Positions 25,376-36,479 are shown, counted from the stretch's first letter. The stretch is DNA of 64,000 nucleotides from Zanthoxylum bungeanum (GCA_019454045.1 SKCR01041535.1:1-64000), one strand, 5' to 3'. The notes: generated by a model not told the origin, from the letters alone. Numbers and translations are program-made.

Positions 25376-27016
25376 CACCCTCAAACCTAACATTTTGCTA
25401 GTCCTCGAGCAAAATAAAATAACATAATAAAATTTAACTAAGCCACTTTCGTAGGGATCACGATTGCATTTAGCATATGCAATAAGCCTTTAAACCCCTA
25501 GGTGTCCCTAGTGGACGAGTTGTAGTCTCGTGAGGGTTTACAGCAATGATACCCACAAACATTTTATAAAAGTAAAAAGATAGTGAAACTAATGCACACA
25601 AAAGCAAAAAGACAAGAGAAATAAAGAAGTTAGTGACTAATCATGTGAAACTTCTACTTCAAGTTATTAGTTGTTTTGTTTCATTTTAAATTACTGAATA
25701 AGTAAATTCTCCGATTATTTTTACCATTCTCCATATACACAGCCAACAAAATATTAAACAACTCATTTTGCCCACAACGGTCATAAGTGCAGTTGATAAG
25801 AGAGTAATATTTTTGTCCTAAAATTCTATCAGATTTCACACCTTTTGTAGTAATGGAATAAATTTTTTTGATTTTTCTGATTTTTTCTTTTCTCTATTTT
25901 TTATTTATATACAATATCTTACATCTATGTAGCGAGCTTTAGGTCGGTGGCTCCCAAACCAGTTGCTTTAGGGCACCAGATGTTAAAACACCCTTACGGA
26001 CTTAATTACTCAGACTTCAGATATATATATATATATATATATATATATTTCATCATTTTTGATCCATGTAACGAGCTTTGGGCCAATGACTCCCAAACTA
26101 GTTGGTTTTAGGGCACTAGGTGTTAAAACACCTTTACAGACTTAATAACTCGAATCTCAGATTTTTTTTTTATTCCATCACTTTTTGAGATGCTTCTCCA
26201 ATTAAACTATAGCACTGAATATTACAATCTTTTCAATATTATCCTATGTCCGTATGTTACAATGTATGTTGATAATATCTGCCAACTAAGTATATGAAGA
26301 TCCATTTTAGTCAGTTTTATGGAGAATTCACACATTAAATAATTCAAAAGGAAATAAACAAATATTAACTTGTTTTGAAAAATGGATTTTGAAATACGTA
26401 TCAGGAGTGAGAATTCCTTACACAGCTATTTCTTACCAATTTCACATTTTTAGTCAACATAAAAACAAAACCATAAAGAAATAATTTTTACTGGTCATGG
26501 TGTGTGACTAACTGTCGAATGGACTTCCCGATGTAGATTCCCCAGAGGGAGGGTGGAGCGAGGCTCACTTAAGTACCCTAGCCTCTTAGGCTCTTATCGC
26601 TTGGTGTTAGGAATAAACAACGAGTCCTCCAAACTAGTCTATCACAACAAGCTACAAGTGAATGATTATCTAGGTGCCTTCACAACTTTTCCTTATAAAA
26701 AGGTAGTGAGTGAGGAAGACACCAAACCATCACCTAACTTTAAATATGCCTTTGATAAAAATGTAAAATATTCTTGTAATTTTTGAAATTTTTTTAATTT
26801 TTTTGTATTTTTCGAAAAATTTTGGACTAAAAATAAAAACACAATACAAACAAGTACTATTAACTATTCCTCACCCTCAAACCTAAATGAGACATTGTCC
26901 CCAATGTCTTTAAACAGTAGAAGAAGAGTTTAGAAGATAATACCTGGTTAGCTGAATTACTACAAGCAAATTAAAGGTTAAGATCCAGATTTATTCGACG
27001 CTTCTTACCACAATCA
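25376..27016 (-). other. Athila-like element 3' non-coding tract
   Basis: On the minus strand this follows the LOG-type ORF. Near 26870-26910 it has GACATTGGGGACAATGTC and GGTTTGAGGGTGAGG, a signature known at the end of the coding part of Athila/Tat-type elements. A tandem duplication of about 130 bp (25922-26022 and 26056-26160, with GAGCTTTGGGCC and GGGCAC(T/C)AGGTGTTAAAACACC) includes an (AT)n run. The purine tract next to the LTR (GTTTGAGGGTG, minus strand of 25376-25386) is the likely polypurine tract. No supported coding region. Confidence 0.7.
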
Positions 27017-27623
27017 TCATTCGGACCATTTTATCTTTGAAAGGATAGGATCAACTTGTGGTTCATAGGCTAAGAGTTGGTCTATTAGATCTAGAGCAGT
27101 TCTGGCAGTAAAAATGAGTTCTTTCATTGGTTTTGACACGAACCCATTTCTTCGGGCATCATCAAGAAACACACAAAGAAAATCATAAAATCCATCAACG
27201 TTTAGCAGTCCAAGCGGTTTTTGGTGCATATTCAGGTTCTCCCAAGATAGTACTATAAAAATTTCCTCCAATGTACCTAAGCCACCTGGTAAAGCAATAA
27301 AAGCATCAGAACGGTTAATCATTTCCACTAGTCGTTCACATACCTAGCACGATCAGTTCCTCTCCGTTTGATGGTTCAATAAGATTTGCATCTGCCAAGT
27401 GTTTTGGAATGATTCCCAAAACTGAACTACCCCTATCATGTACAGCCTTTGAAATGATCCCCATAAGTCCAAGATTGCCTCCGCCATATATTAAGTGCAT
27501 ATTCTTTTCCGCCATGACTCGACCCAATTCTTGTGCTGCCTCTATGTATTGTGGATTAGTACCAACACTAGTACCACAAAACACACAGATGGTTTCAACT
27601 GGTCTTCTTGAAGTGGCTTCCAT
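27017..27623 (-). pseudogene. LOG-type cytokinin riboside 5'-monophosphate phosphoribohydrolase, one frameshift
   Basis: LOG enzymes release free-base cytokinin from the riboside monophosphate in one step. The frame from ATG 27623 covers ICVFCGTSVG, the nucleotide-binding IYGGGNLGLMG and VLGIIPKHLAD. It breaks near 27338 and continues in a second frame to the stop at 27017, with the family signature PGGLGTLEE and then HQKPLGLLNVDGFYD. The two pieces total about 200 codons, close to the usual length of LOG proteins, with no recognisable intron, although plant LOG genes normally have several. The break looks like loss of one TG unit in a short TG run. It lies in the same orientation as the surrounding element, between its conserved downstream motifs, so it is best read as captured cargo. 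Confidence 0.85.
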
Positions 27624-27666
27624 TTTTTTCTATGGATGTCTTCAAAAGTACAATGATGAGTTGAAT

Positions 27667-28416
27667 TTATAATACCTGAAAAAGGGTGAGTAAAAATGGC
27701 ACAATATCTTCCAAAGGACGATTAGTAGCAAAATAGTAAAATAGATCGTGATAGTCAAAAAGGTCTGGATCCTGTCAGATAAAATAAAAAAAATAACAAA
27801 ACAAATCTCAATTATTAGGAAAAGACAAAGAGATATAATATGTACAAGATTTTACAGCTTGATTAACGTCTATGCGTCATGGACAAGCTTCTATCCAATT
27901 TTCTTATAAATTGGCAAACAGGTCTTTTTTAGTCAGATTCCCAAGACTTAACTGTTGTCTTTCTTTTTGGAATTGTGTGTGTAATTTGTGAATGGCTGTA
28001 TGAACATATCCACTGGGATGCGTCTCAAGAGTTGAAGATATATCATCTACAGACTCCTTACTCAAGCCATCCCTAATGAATTTAATTTTATCTTCACGAT
28101 TATCAGACACCATTCCTAAAGAACGACAACAAGTATTGCAATTCCAGCGCGCACATTTGAAACAAACACCCATATTCTTAGCTCTACGTTTCTTTGCATA
28201 GGCGCTTCTTCCAAAACCAGGTAAGTAAGAACTACAAGTCTCAGAATACTCATCTGCTAAACGTACTCGTGCTTCGATTACCCAAAAAATATCAGTAGGA
28301 ATACCTTTGATCATCAGTAGTCTCATTCGTTCCAAGCGAACTTTTTAAACTTTCATCAGAGAATTTTGAGGGAGAGAAGGAAATTGCTTGTGAAGATTTG
28401 CAAGAACTTCTTCCAT
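27667..28416 (-). pseudogene. Unrecognised Cys-rich ORF inside the Athila-like element
   Basis: An ATG at 28416 starts MEEVLANLHKQFPSLPQ and meets an in-frame stop at codon 24. The frame stays open from 28335 to 27904. The middle holds a cluster of cysteines (CFKCARWNCNTCC, about 28165-28125), then an amphipathic stretch ending LSLGNLTKKDLF. After two more in-frame stops the reading stays sensible (NWIEACP, DVNQAVKS) to a GT at 27845. A second exon-like segment follows from the acceptor TCTGACAG at 27771 to the stop at 27667-27669 (DPDLFDYHDLFYYF). A possible acceptor (TTTTTGCAG) precedes the start. The gap to the LOG ATG is 43 bases. I do not recognise the family; it may be a host gene or an accessory gene of this element family. 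Confidence 0.6.
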
Positions 28417-28439
28417 CTTGCAATGTCTTAACCTGCAAA

Positions 28440-28555
28440 AATTAAACACACAAAATAAAATCACACCAAATTGCAATATATACTAAATTTTCATGGGTTG
28501 CCTCCCTGCTAGCGCTAAGTTTAATGGTCGTCAGCTAGACGTGACTTCTCGAACG
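28440..28555 (-). other. Conserved post-pol motif of Athila/Tat-type elements
   Basis: On the minus strand, downstream of the integrase C-terminus, the sequence reads CTGACGACCATTAAACTTAG followed by CGCTAGCAGGGAGGCAACCC. A very similar string is widespread just after pol in plant Athila-like elements (family knowledge). It marks the point after which the extra genes were added. Confidence 0.65.
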
Positions 28556-29214
28556 TTATGCTGAATCTGAAAGTGTGACACTTTCTTTTTGTCGCTCCAA
28601 CGGTTCTCCCCAGTAGTGTTTGACACGCCTGTTTTTAACCTTGAAAGTTTTGTTGGAGTCGGGATCATGTATCTCAACGGCTCTATCTGGTAAAACCTTG
28701 GTGATCACAAATGGACCTGACCACCGTGATTTTGGCTTCCAATGGAAGAATTTCACCCTTGATTTGTTTAACAGTACCTTCTGCCCTTGTTCCAGATGTA
28801 TGCGCACTAACTTCTCATCATGTCTGAAACATTCCTCTTTCTTTTCATCATCTGGAAAATTCATGGCTTTGAAAACATTGAATGTTACTTCCTGGTTCTG
28901 TACCCTCATGGTAAATTCTCCTTTTTGTACATCAATAATGGTTCGACCTGTAGCCAAGAATGGTCTCCTGAGGATGATTGGCACGTCTGCATCTTCCTCC
29001 ATATCAAGGACAATAAAATCTGCTGGGAAAATGAACTTGTCAACCTTAACCAACACATTCTCAACAACGCCTCTTGGAAATACGAGCGTTCGATCAGCAA
29101 GTTGCAGTGAAACTGAGGTAGGCATTACTTCTCCAATTTGCAGTTTCCTGTAAATAGAAAAAGGCATTAAATTAACACTTGCACCTAAATCACATAAAGC
29201 CTTACCGAAGTTAT
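28556..29214 (-). pseudogene. Athila-like protease fused to integrase C-terminal domain
   Basis: The protease active site DLGASVNLM is readable near 29190-29164; upstream are an in-frame TGA near 29218 and a frameshift from gag. From 29167 the frame is open: LQLADRTLVFPRGVVENVLV, FIVLDMEEDADVPIIL and GRTIIDVQKGEF are typical Athila protease sequence. After MNFPDDEKKEE it passes directly into LEQGQKVLLNKSRV and WSGPFVITKVLP, the integrase C-terminal domain, ending near 28556. About 2.5 kb that normally encodes RT, RNase H and the integrase catalytic core is missing at the junction (about 28835), yet the frame is kept. The Gly of the usual GRPF motif is Arg here. Confidence 0.87.
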
Positions 29215-29256
29215 GTTCTCATATGATGCAATGAATGGTGAAACTTCCAGGATCCT

Positions 29257-30977
29257 TCAACTTTGCGGGAAGTTTTCTCTGAATGATGGCGCTGCATTCT
29301 TCTGATAATGATACTGTCTCATAATCTCCCAATCTCTGTTTTTGTGAAAGAATTCTTTCATGAATTTAGTATAGCTGGGCATTTGTTCCAAAGCTTCTGC
29401 AAATGGGATGTTGATGTGCAGCTTTTTGAAAACCTCCAAGAATCGAGTAAACTGCTTGTCCAGTTTGCTTTTCTGAAGACGCTGAGGAAAAGGTAGAGGT
29501 GGAGTGATCTGTTCTTTTTCCTTTGCTTCTTTTTCATCCATCTGTTTCTCTGTTTCTTTTGGAACATCTGCAATGGTTGCCTTGATTCCAACATCTTTGT
29601 TGATTTCAGTACCACTTTTCAAAGTGATGGCTTGACATTGCTCATTCCCTCGGTTCCTTGGATTTGGTTCTGTATTGCTGGGAAGGTTTCCTGGTGGTCT
29701 ATAACTCTGAGCATTGGCCAGTTGTCCAATTTGATTCTCCAGTGCTTTGATGGAAGCAGATTGGCTTTGAAACATAGCATCATATGCTGCTTGTTGCTTT
29801 TTGAACATCTCTGCAATCCAATCTTTCATCTCTGGGTCTTTTTCAAACTCCTGACTTTTGTTCTGTTGCTGGAATCCAGGTGTTGATAGTTCTTTTGTCC
29901 TGAATTGTTGCTCCATGAGAAATTGGGATGATTCTTCCACCCTGGATTGTAGGTGTTGGAATATGGATTGTTCCCCTGTCTGTTGAAATTGTTGACATAA
30001 TTCACCGTTTCTTCTGGTTGATTTTGTTCAGGTGCTTTCCATAAGGTGAATTGTGTGGTTCCAATGTTGCTTTGTATGCCGAGAGTTTCCATGAATTTGC
30101 ATATCTGATCCAGTTTGGTACTGATTGCTGAATTGGCTCCAACTTCATAAATTCCAGCAATTCGTTGAATCATGCTCCTTTCTGTTGGCCACAAAGAATT
30201 ATTGTTGGCCATTTCTTCAATTAGGTCCCAAGCTTGATCTTCTCATTTTGCCATTAATGCTCCTCCAGCAACAGCATCAATTGTAGTTCTCATGATTCCA
30301 GAAAGTCCATTATAGTATGTTTGGACTTGAAGCCATTTTGGAATCTCATGGTGAGGACATTTCCGAAGCAAATCTTTGTACCTTTCCCAAGCTTCATAGA
30401 GAGTTTCTGATTCTTGTTGTACAAAGGATGTGATGTCATTCCTCAGTTTTCCAGTTCTGGCTGGTGGAAAGTACTTTGCAAGAAATTTGGTGGCTAAAGT
30501 GTTCCAAGTTCTGATAGAACCTGCTGGAAGTGAATGTAGCCAAGCTTTAGCTCTGTCATTCAAGAAATGTTGAAAAATACGCAGTCTCATTGCTTCTTCA
30601 GCATCTCGGTTGTAATTGAAAGTGCCGCAAACTTCCAGGAAGTTGCTGAAGTGGGTATTAGGATCTTCAGTTGCTTTTCCCCCAAATTGCACTGATTGCT
30701 GAATCATCTGAATGCAAGTTTTGATGTCACCTGCATTCGCTGGTAAAGGAGGAAGTACAATACATGAAGTGAGGCCATATACCACCAGAATTGTTCTGTC
30801 TCGAATAGGAATTGGTGGTGCAATCTGCAAAGGTTCATGTTCCATGTTAACAATTGCTTCTTGGCCTTGTCGCCTTTCTCTTCTCAATTGTCTGATAGTT
30901 CTTTCAATTTCTGGGTCAAACGATCGTAGTTCAAAGCTTCCGGTTCGTCTCATTAAGATTCTGATAACCTGAAACAC
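29257..30977 (-). pseudogene. Athila-like Gag, broken into three frames
   Basis: The 30977-30243 frame holds the Retrotrans_gag domain: DPNTHFSNFLEVC, RLRIFQHFLNDRAKAWLHSL, FLAKYFPPARTGKLRNDI and LYEAWERYKDLLRKCPHHE. A stop near 30240 separates it from 30212-29826 (WPTERSMIQRIAGIYEV and Asn-rich YSNTYNPGW), which overlaps and shifts into 29940-29257. That last frame has a coiled region (MFKKQQAAYDAMFQ), a Glu/Lys-rich linker and PLPFPQRLQKSKLDKQF, the segment that normally leads to the protease. Gag would make the particle; here it is not one continuous protein. Confidence 0.86.
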
Positions 30978-31062
30978 TATAAAACGAAAGTAATAAGTAA
31001 AAAGGAAAAATTAGACACAAGTAACGTATCTAACCTTTAAACTAATAGTAAAAGATAAAGAA

Positions 31063-31081
31063 GTCCCCGGAAACGGCACCA
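31063..31081 (-). other. Primer-binding site of the Athila-like element
   Basis: On the minus strand TGGTGCCGTTTCCGGGGAC lies six bases after the 5' LTR. It resembles the tRNA-Asp-type primer site TGGCGCCGTTGCCGGGGA with substitutions. Confidence 0.8.
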
Positions 31082-31087
31082 AAAACT

Positions 31088-32820
31088 TGACCGGCGTAAT
31101 CACACACGTTAAACGCAAGCGCACGTATCATTCAAGTAGTATAAAAAGATATCGATCCCACGAGGACTTATTACCTATTCTATTAATTTTATTAGGTTAA
31201 GTGATTACTGATATCTAACAAGTTGTTTGATTAAAATGACGATGATTCTAAATTTAAAACAAGTAAAAGAATTGAGAGTAGATTAATGAGAATTAAAACT
31301 ATCTAGGGTTGTGAATTCTCCAATACTTATTAAATGATGAAGTAGTTAAATCATAGTTGGGTAAAATATTGAGTTATTAATCTGGAATACTAAATTATGT
31401 AAAAGCCTCTTTCGAACGATCATTTACAAATACCTAGAATAATCAAATTGAACCATATGTCTATGTCAATTAAATTACCTAGATTCATTAAGATTGAATT
31501 CCAATTATGATAACCCCGCCCAACAGGTATATTCCTATCTTGTAAGGAAATCTATTAAAGGTTTATCTATCCTTAAAGAAGATCGTGGATTGTTAAGTAT
31601 AAGGTATTTAAACTTAAAATCCCTATATCTAGTTCATTTTAAGTTTTATCTAGTCAATTTTATTAATAGCTAGTTAATAAAAATCATTAAGATTATGACT
31701 CAACAAATAACTCTTTAATTACCCAAACTATAATCTAACCCTTTTTTAAATTGGTAATATTAGATTTTATCACAACCCTAGATATTTAACTTAGTTACAA
31801 CACATAACTAAAGCTGATATAAACTTTAAAAGACATAAAATGAAATTACTGAAAAGTAATAAAAAGAAATGCTAAGGTAAAAGGAATTAACTTCTACTAT
31901 TTACTATTTAGATATCTCCCATAAAATAATAATATATATAATCTTGTGATATTTTAAACCAACCGTCCGGAATGGCGGTATCCTGATTAAGTCAAATTCA
32001 AATATACCAGCCATAAGGCGGAACAGAAATATAAACTTAAACCAACCGTCCAGTATGGCGGTATCCTTTATTAATTCAGATTTTAAATAGTTTATATATT
32101 ATATTTTAAGGGAGATTAATCTAAATAGCAAAAGTAAAAGTATTACCTTATTACCTCAGCATGGTGAGGTTACTCCCTCATGAAATAATAGAATTACTAC
32201 TACAAAACGTAAATAAAACTGAATAAAAGAGACTAAAGAAAAGAACTCTCAATTTATTTATAAGGATTTCAGAGGAAGAGGTACATTTGAAACTAAAAAT
32301 TCGAAATCTATTTATAGGCAAAAAAATCTAATTTTTTATTATTATTTTTCTGATTTTTATTTTTTTATTATTTTTTTTTTTGAATCGCTGAATTTTCGAC
32401 ACGTGGCATGGTGTGCTAAAAAGACGGCTCGTTGAATCTTTGACACGTGGCAGACGCCCAAAATTACCAAAATACCCTTTTTGCTCGGGACGCCCAAAAT
32501 TACCAAAATACCCTTTTGCCAAATTTCACAGTTTTGCTCCAAATCACCTCCAGAATGTCCTGAAATTTTATTTCGGTGTCGGGACGCCCAAAATTACCAA
32601 AATACCCTTTGTATCGGGACGCCCAAAATTACCAAAATACCCTTTTTGCCAAATTTCACCAAATTTCACAGTTTTGCTTCAAATCACCTCCAGAATGTCC
32701 TGAAACTTTATTTATCTACAAAATAACACAAAACACATCAAAATATTCACAAAACTCAAGAAACTATACAAAATATTAAGTTAAATGAGTGGGAAATAGT
32801 GATAGATTTACCACTCATCA
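31088..32820 (-). repeat. Athila-like 5' LTR (right copy)
   Basis: 1733 bp, with only scattered substitutions and small indels relative to 23650-25375 (for example an extra ACCAAATTTC near 32655). The high agreement suggests a fairly recent insertion. The promoter of the minus-strand genes should lie here. Confidence 0.92.
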
Positions 32821-32825
32821 CACCC

Positions 32826-34024
32826 CTGTAGCGATTGCTTACTCCAGTGTTACCGGACATAAGGAGGAACATGCCCTTAATGTGTCGAACACTCTTTTGA
32901 TCCTCAGCTACCGATGAAATGGATCCGTGGGAAAGCATAGCACGGGGGATGATGATGCCCCCGTGACGATTGCTAGCTCCAGTGATGCCGGACCTAAGGA
33001 GGAATATACCATTGGTATCCCGGACACTCTTTGATCCATTTATCATTCGGATCCGAGAGAGGCACAACACGGGGATGCGTTATGCCCCTGTGGCGTGTGC
33101 CTGCTCCAGCGTGGTAAGGAGGAGCCCTCATACAATACACAGGCTCCCCAGTGACCCGACGTGTAGAGGATGTGCCCTCACCATTCAAACGCTCTACTGA
33201 TCCAAATCCTGGTTCGCCGGGACTCTGAATTAAAAGATTCAGAATTGTGTTTTGGAGACCTCGGACATGCCGCTGTCTTGAGGCATCCATGTTGTTGTTT
33301 ATACTTGCAAAATATTTTTGGGATAAGTGCTAAGTCACCCCCACCTTTTAATTTTATTTTCCAAAGTTTTTTTTTTGTTTTTCGCCGGACTGGCAAGGGG
33401 ACGCCCGTGCCGGATTTGGTAGGGCTTCAAAGGTTGATTCACTTCCCTTCTATACAAGTCCCAAAAATTACCCGGCTCGGGGCTGGATTTCGTTCCGCCG
33501 AGGCCATTAGACTAATCGGCTCGGGGGGCTGGATTAGTACCGCCGAATCCAATTGGCTAAATCAGCTCGGGGTCGGGTTATGTCCCACCGAGTCGGTCTT
33601 CTTTGGACTGAGGAGGTAACATTCCCCCAGAGCCAAGTGTTTTCCTAAGCTCGGGGTCGGGTTACGTCCCACCGAGTCGGTCTTCTTTAGACTGGGGAGG
33701 TAACATTCCCTCATAGCCAAGTGTTTTCCTAAGCTCGGGGTCGGGTACGTCCCACCGAGTAGGTCTTCTTTGGAATGGGGAGGTAACATTCCCCCAGAGC
33801 CAAGTGCTTCCCTCAGCTCGGGGTCAGATTACGTCCCTTCAGCTCATGTTGTCTCCCACGGAGGGGCCTCAAGTGTTCGGATAACAGGAAACATGAAGAA
33901 AAATAAAAAAAGAAAGAGATAAGAAAAACACAGAGATATATATATATATATCAAGATACAGCCTGAAATGTTATTACAAAAAAAAAAGTTAAGTATACAC
34001 AGGGCCCCGTCCGGGTTACTCTTC
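32826..34024 (+). repeat. Tat element repeat-rich non-coding tract
   Basis: A repeat of about 120-140 bp (units near 32830, 32940 and 33060; GGATCCG, AGCATAGCACGGGG, GATGATGCCCCCGT) is followed by about 44-bp units (GGCTCGGGGCTGGATTTCGT, CCGCCGAGGCCA; 33470-33555) and about 80-bp units (GCTCGGGGTCGGGTTACGTC, CCACCGAGTCGGTC, AGGTAACATTCCC; 33555-33850). A poly-T/A tract and (AT)n lie near 33360 and 33940. No convincing coding region; the open frames are repeat artefacts. Confidence 0.75.
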
Positions 34025-36479
34025 TCAATTAGCCCGCGCAGGGGCAGAAAGTTCTTCCTCGGCTGGCTCAGACGGCGGGAGGATCGGCTCGACCTCAGGA
34101 GGGGGAATAGAAGCTTCAACCTCAGCGACATGGGAGACCACTACTTCAAGGATTGGAGGAGGGATCTCAAGACAGTCTTCGCCGGGGGCAGGAACATCGG
34201 GTCGTCCTTCTTGAAAAACCTGGGAGACCGGAGCAACCGAAATCGGGTCGGGATCCATCACCTCCTCGGAAGAAGGAGGGAGCCACTTCCGGAACTCCTC
34301 CTCAGAAATTTCCCCCTTGCAAAAACTGATGGCCGCGTAGATAGGATCCATGTTCAGACCTGACAGTACCATCGATATTAGTTCAGCACAATCACCAACC
34401 CCTTCAAGGCGGATAGCATCCTTCTCGGCCTCAAGTTCGGCCTCTTTCCTCTCAAGATCATCCCGAGCCCGTACCATTTGTTCGTCATTGGCCTTCAGTT
34501 TGGCCTCAACACTTGACACCTTCACTTTCAAAATGCCGATCTCAGATTGGGCAGCCTTCAAATCCTCCCTAGCGGTATCGGCAAGTTTTCGCTCCAGCGC
34601 AGCAGCAGCCTTAAGAGCCTTATTTGTTTTGAAGGTCTCAATCGCGGTCAGCTCTTGATTCTTTATCACCTCCTCCCTTTCAGCCAGCTTAGCCTCCACC
34701 TCTGTAAGGCGATTCTGAAGCCTCTGGCCTGACCACCATCTGACAATAGACTCAAGAGGAGGTCATTATTTTTGGCCATGAGGTAAGTAGCCTGCACAAA
34801 ACAAAGAAGTCAAGATGTGAGATAAGAAAACCAAGACCCGAAATCAGAATGGAGAAGAGTAAATACCTTCGCCATTTGGGAGCTCATCTCCGTCACGAAA
34901 GCCTCAGGAGAGACGTCCTCATATCTCGAAACCTCCTCCGGGGGAATCACCTCGGACAGTTCATTAAAGGCCGGCACCAGATGGGAAGTAGCCTCCCGGA
35001 TGTCCTCCCCCAAATCATCCACACCGAGGATCACATATCTTTTCGCTTTTTGGAGCCCTCAGACGATCTTTTTTCCCCGACGGGCATCTTTCCTCTTGCT
35101 CGGGACGGGCTCCTCCTCCATCTCTTGAACCAACTCAGTCTCCTCTGCCCCGAACTGACGCTTCCTCTTCATAAAAGGCTTCGACGGACCGACCAAACAA
35201 GCAGATCCTGATAACTGCGCACCAGAGGAAGAAGATGGACCCCGAGCAGCCGGCTGAACCTTCCCTTGAGATACCCTCCCAGCCTCAACAGATTCAGGCT
35301 GCGCCCGGGAGGTTCCAGTTTCAGCATGGCCAGCCTTCTTCATGGTACCGGCCAACCGCTCAAGATACTTCGGCCTCTTCGACATACCTGTAAAGAGCAA
35401 AAGGCACGATCAATACGAAACCTTGGCAAAAACATAAAACAATAGTTTCCTCTAAAGACAAGAAGATCAGAAGAAACGGTCAGAAAAAACAGGAACAGAT
35501 CTACCTATCCGACCTGAGACTTTTGGAGGAGCAACCCGAATCAGGCCGGACTCAGCAAAAGGCATATCATTTACCAACTCCCTCCAAATAGCGGCATATC
35601 GCCGAGCCCATAATACCTGCTTCCGGACCTGGCGGGAAACCTTGGGGCATCCCTCCAACAGGCTAGGAGGAATAGAAGAAAAGGGGTAAGAGTCCAAACA
35701 TAAAGAAAAGCTAAGGGAAGAAAAGCTAAAAGTCAATCTCCTAACCTCCCGCTCTAAGATATCCGGTACCAAGAAATCTCTGTCATCCGACCTCAGGGTC
35801 CGTCCCCAATCTCCAGTGGCCCAGAACCAGAGATCTTTGAAATTCTTATTGGAGTCAGGGAGCTTTTGGACTACGTTTGACGAACTGTCATAAGCAGAGA
35901 GGTAGTACCATCCGTGATACGACCTAGGATTGGCCTTCAGCCGGTATATCTCTTCACTTCTTCAAGAGAAGGTTCGCCAAGCCCCCCCGATGCCAAGCTA
36001 TATACAACCCGGCCAAAATCCTCCATCTGTTTAGACTCAGCTGACAGGGGGCAATCTCCATCTCGGCCAACATCCAGGCGAAATAGGGTTGAATCGGCAG
36101 CCGTAGTCCACACTCAAAGAAAGCAGGAGGAATGCCACCGAGCCCTCGTCAGGTTGACTAGCACAATCCATCGGGCCGGGAACTTCGAGGGCGATATCTA
36201 TTGAATATCATATCGTTGCCGCAACAACGCTAGATCGTCCTCAGTTATCTTGGAAGCCGATCCATGTCCAGAGCCGAGCTGTTAAGATCACACGGGCTCT
36301 GGATCCCTCCGAGGGACCCTCTGATGATAACTATCTTGTTCAACTTCGGAAGGAGTAGGGGTAGTATCAAGATCTTCCACGCTGGGTGCCCCCGAGCCCG
36401 ATGAGAGCTCTTCAGCAGGGGGAGTTGAGGGTTTAGCAGAGTTTTCAGGGGAAGAACTGTTGTCAGACATCCCTAGCAT
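34025..36479 (-). pseudogene. Antisense ORF region of the Tat element (putative gypsy-type transposon protein)
   Basis: Coding runs opposite to gag-pol. From the 5' side: 36479-36288, Ser/Pro/Glu-rich start (MSDNSSSPENS); about 36170-35500, in mixed frames, LPIQPYFAWMLAEMEIAPCQ, WRILAGLYIAW and GWYYLSAYDSS, which match the plant 'putative gypsy type transposon' domain (PF04195 type); 35400-35059, basic and Ser-rich; 35034-34810; and 34699-34025, a long coiled coil (REEVIKNQELTAIETFK, then LERKEAELEAEKDAIRLE) with a Pro/Glu-rich tail. GT-AG introns are plausible at 35514-35390 and 34862-34800. Antisense ORFs in this place are known for Tat/Ogre elements, with no proven role. In-frame stops and shifts around 35900-36000 make this copy probably inactive. 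Confidence 0.72.

Larger units (their letters stand above)
23650..32820 (-). mobile_element. Athila-like gypsy element, pol-deleted, carrying extra genes
   Basis: Two direct LTRs (23650-25375 and 31088-32820) flank a 5.7-kb interior whose coding regions run on the minus strand. Read on that strand, LTRs begin TGATGAGTGG and end GCCGGTCA. The TSD is CACCA/CACCC (23645-23649, 32821-32825), and the interrupted Tat repeat continues correctly across the site. Order on the minus strand: PBS, gag, protease fused to the integrase C-terminus, a conserved GGGAGGCAACCCA motif near 28500, a Cys-rich ORF, a LOG-type ORF, and a long 3' tract. RT, RNase H and the integrase core are absent, so movement would need helper proteins. 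Confidence 0.9.

Noticed and set aside
26553..26786. Plus-strand ORF in the Athila-like 3' tract
   Set aside because: It is antisense to the element, has no domain and no second copy; kept as non-coding.
28620..29153. Plus-strand ORF of 177 codons opposite the protease
   Set aside because: It is the shadow of the minus-strand protease/integrase frame, which has clear motifs.
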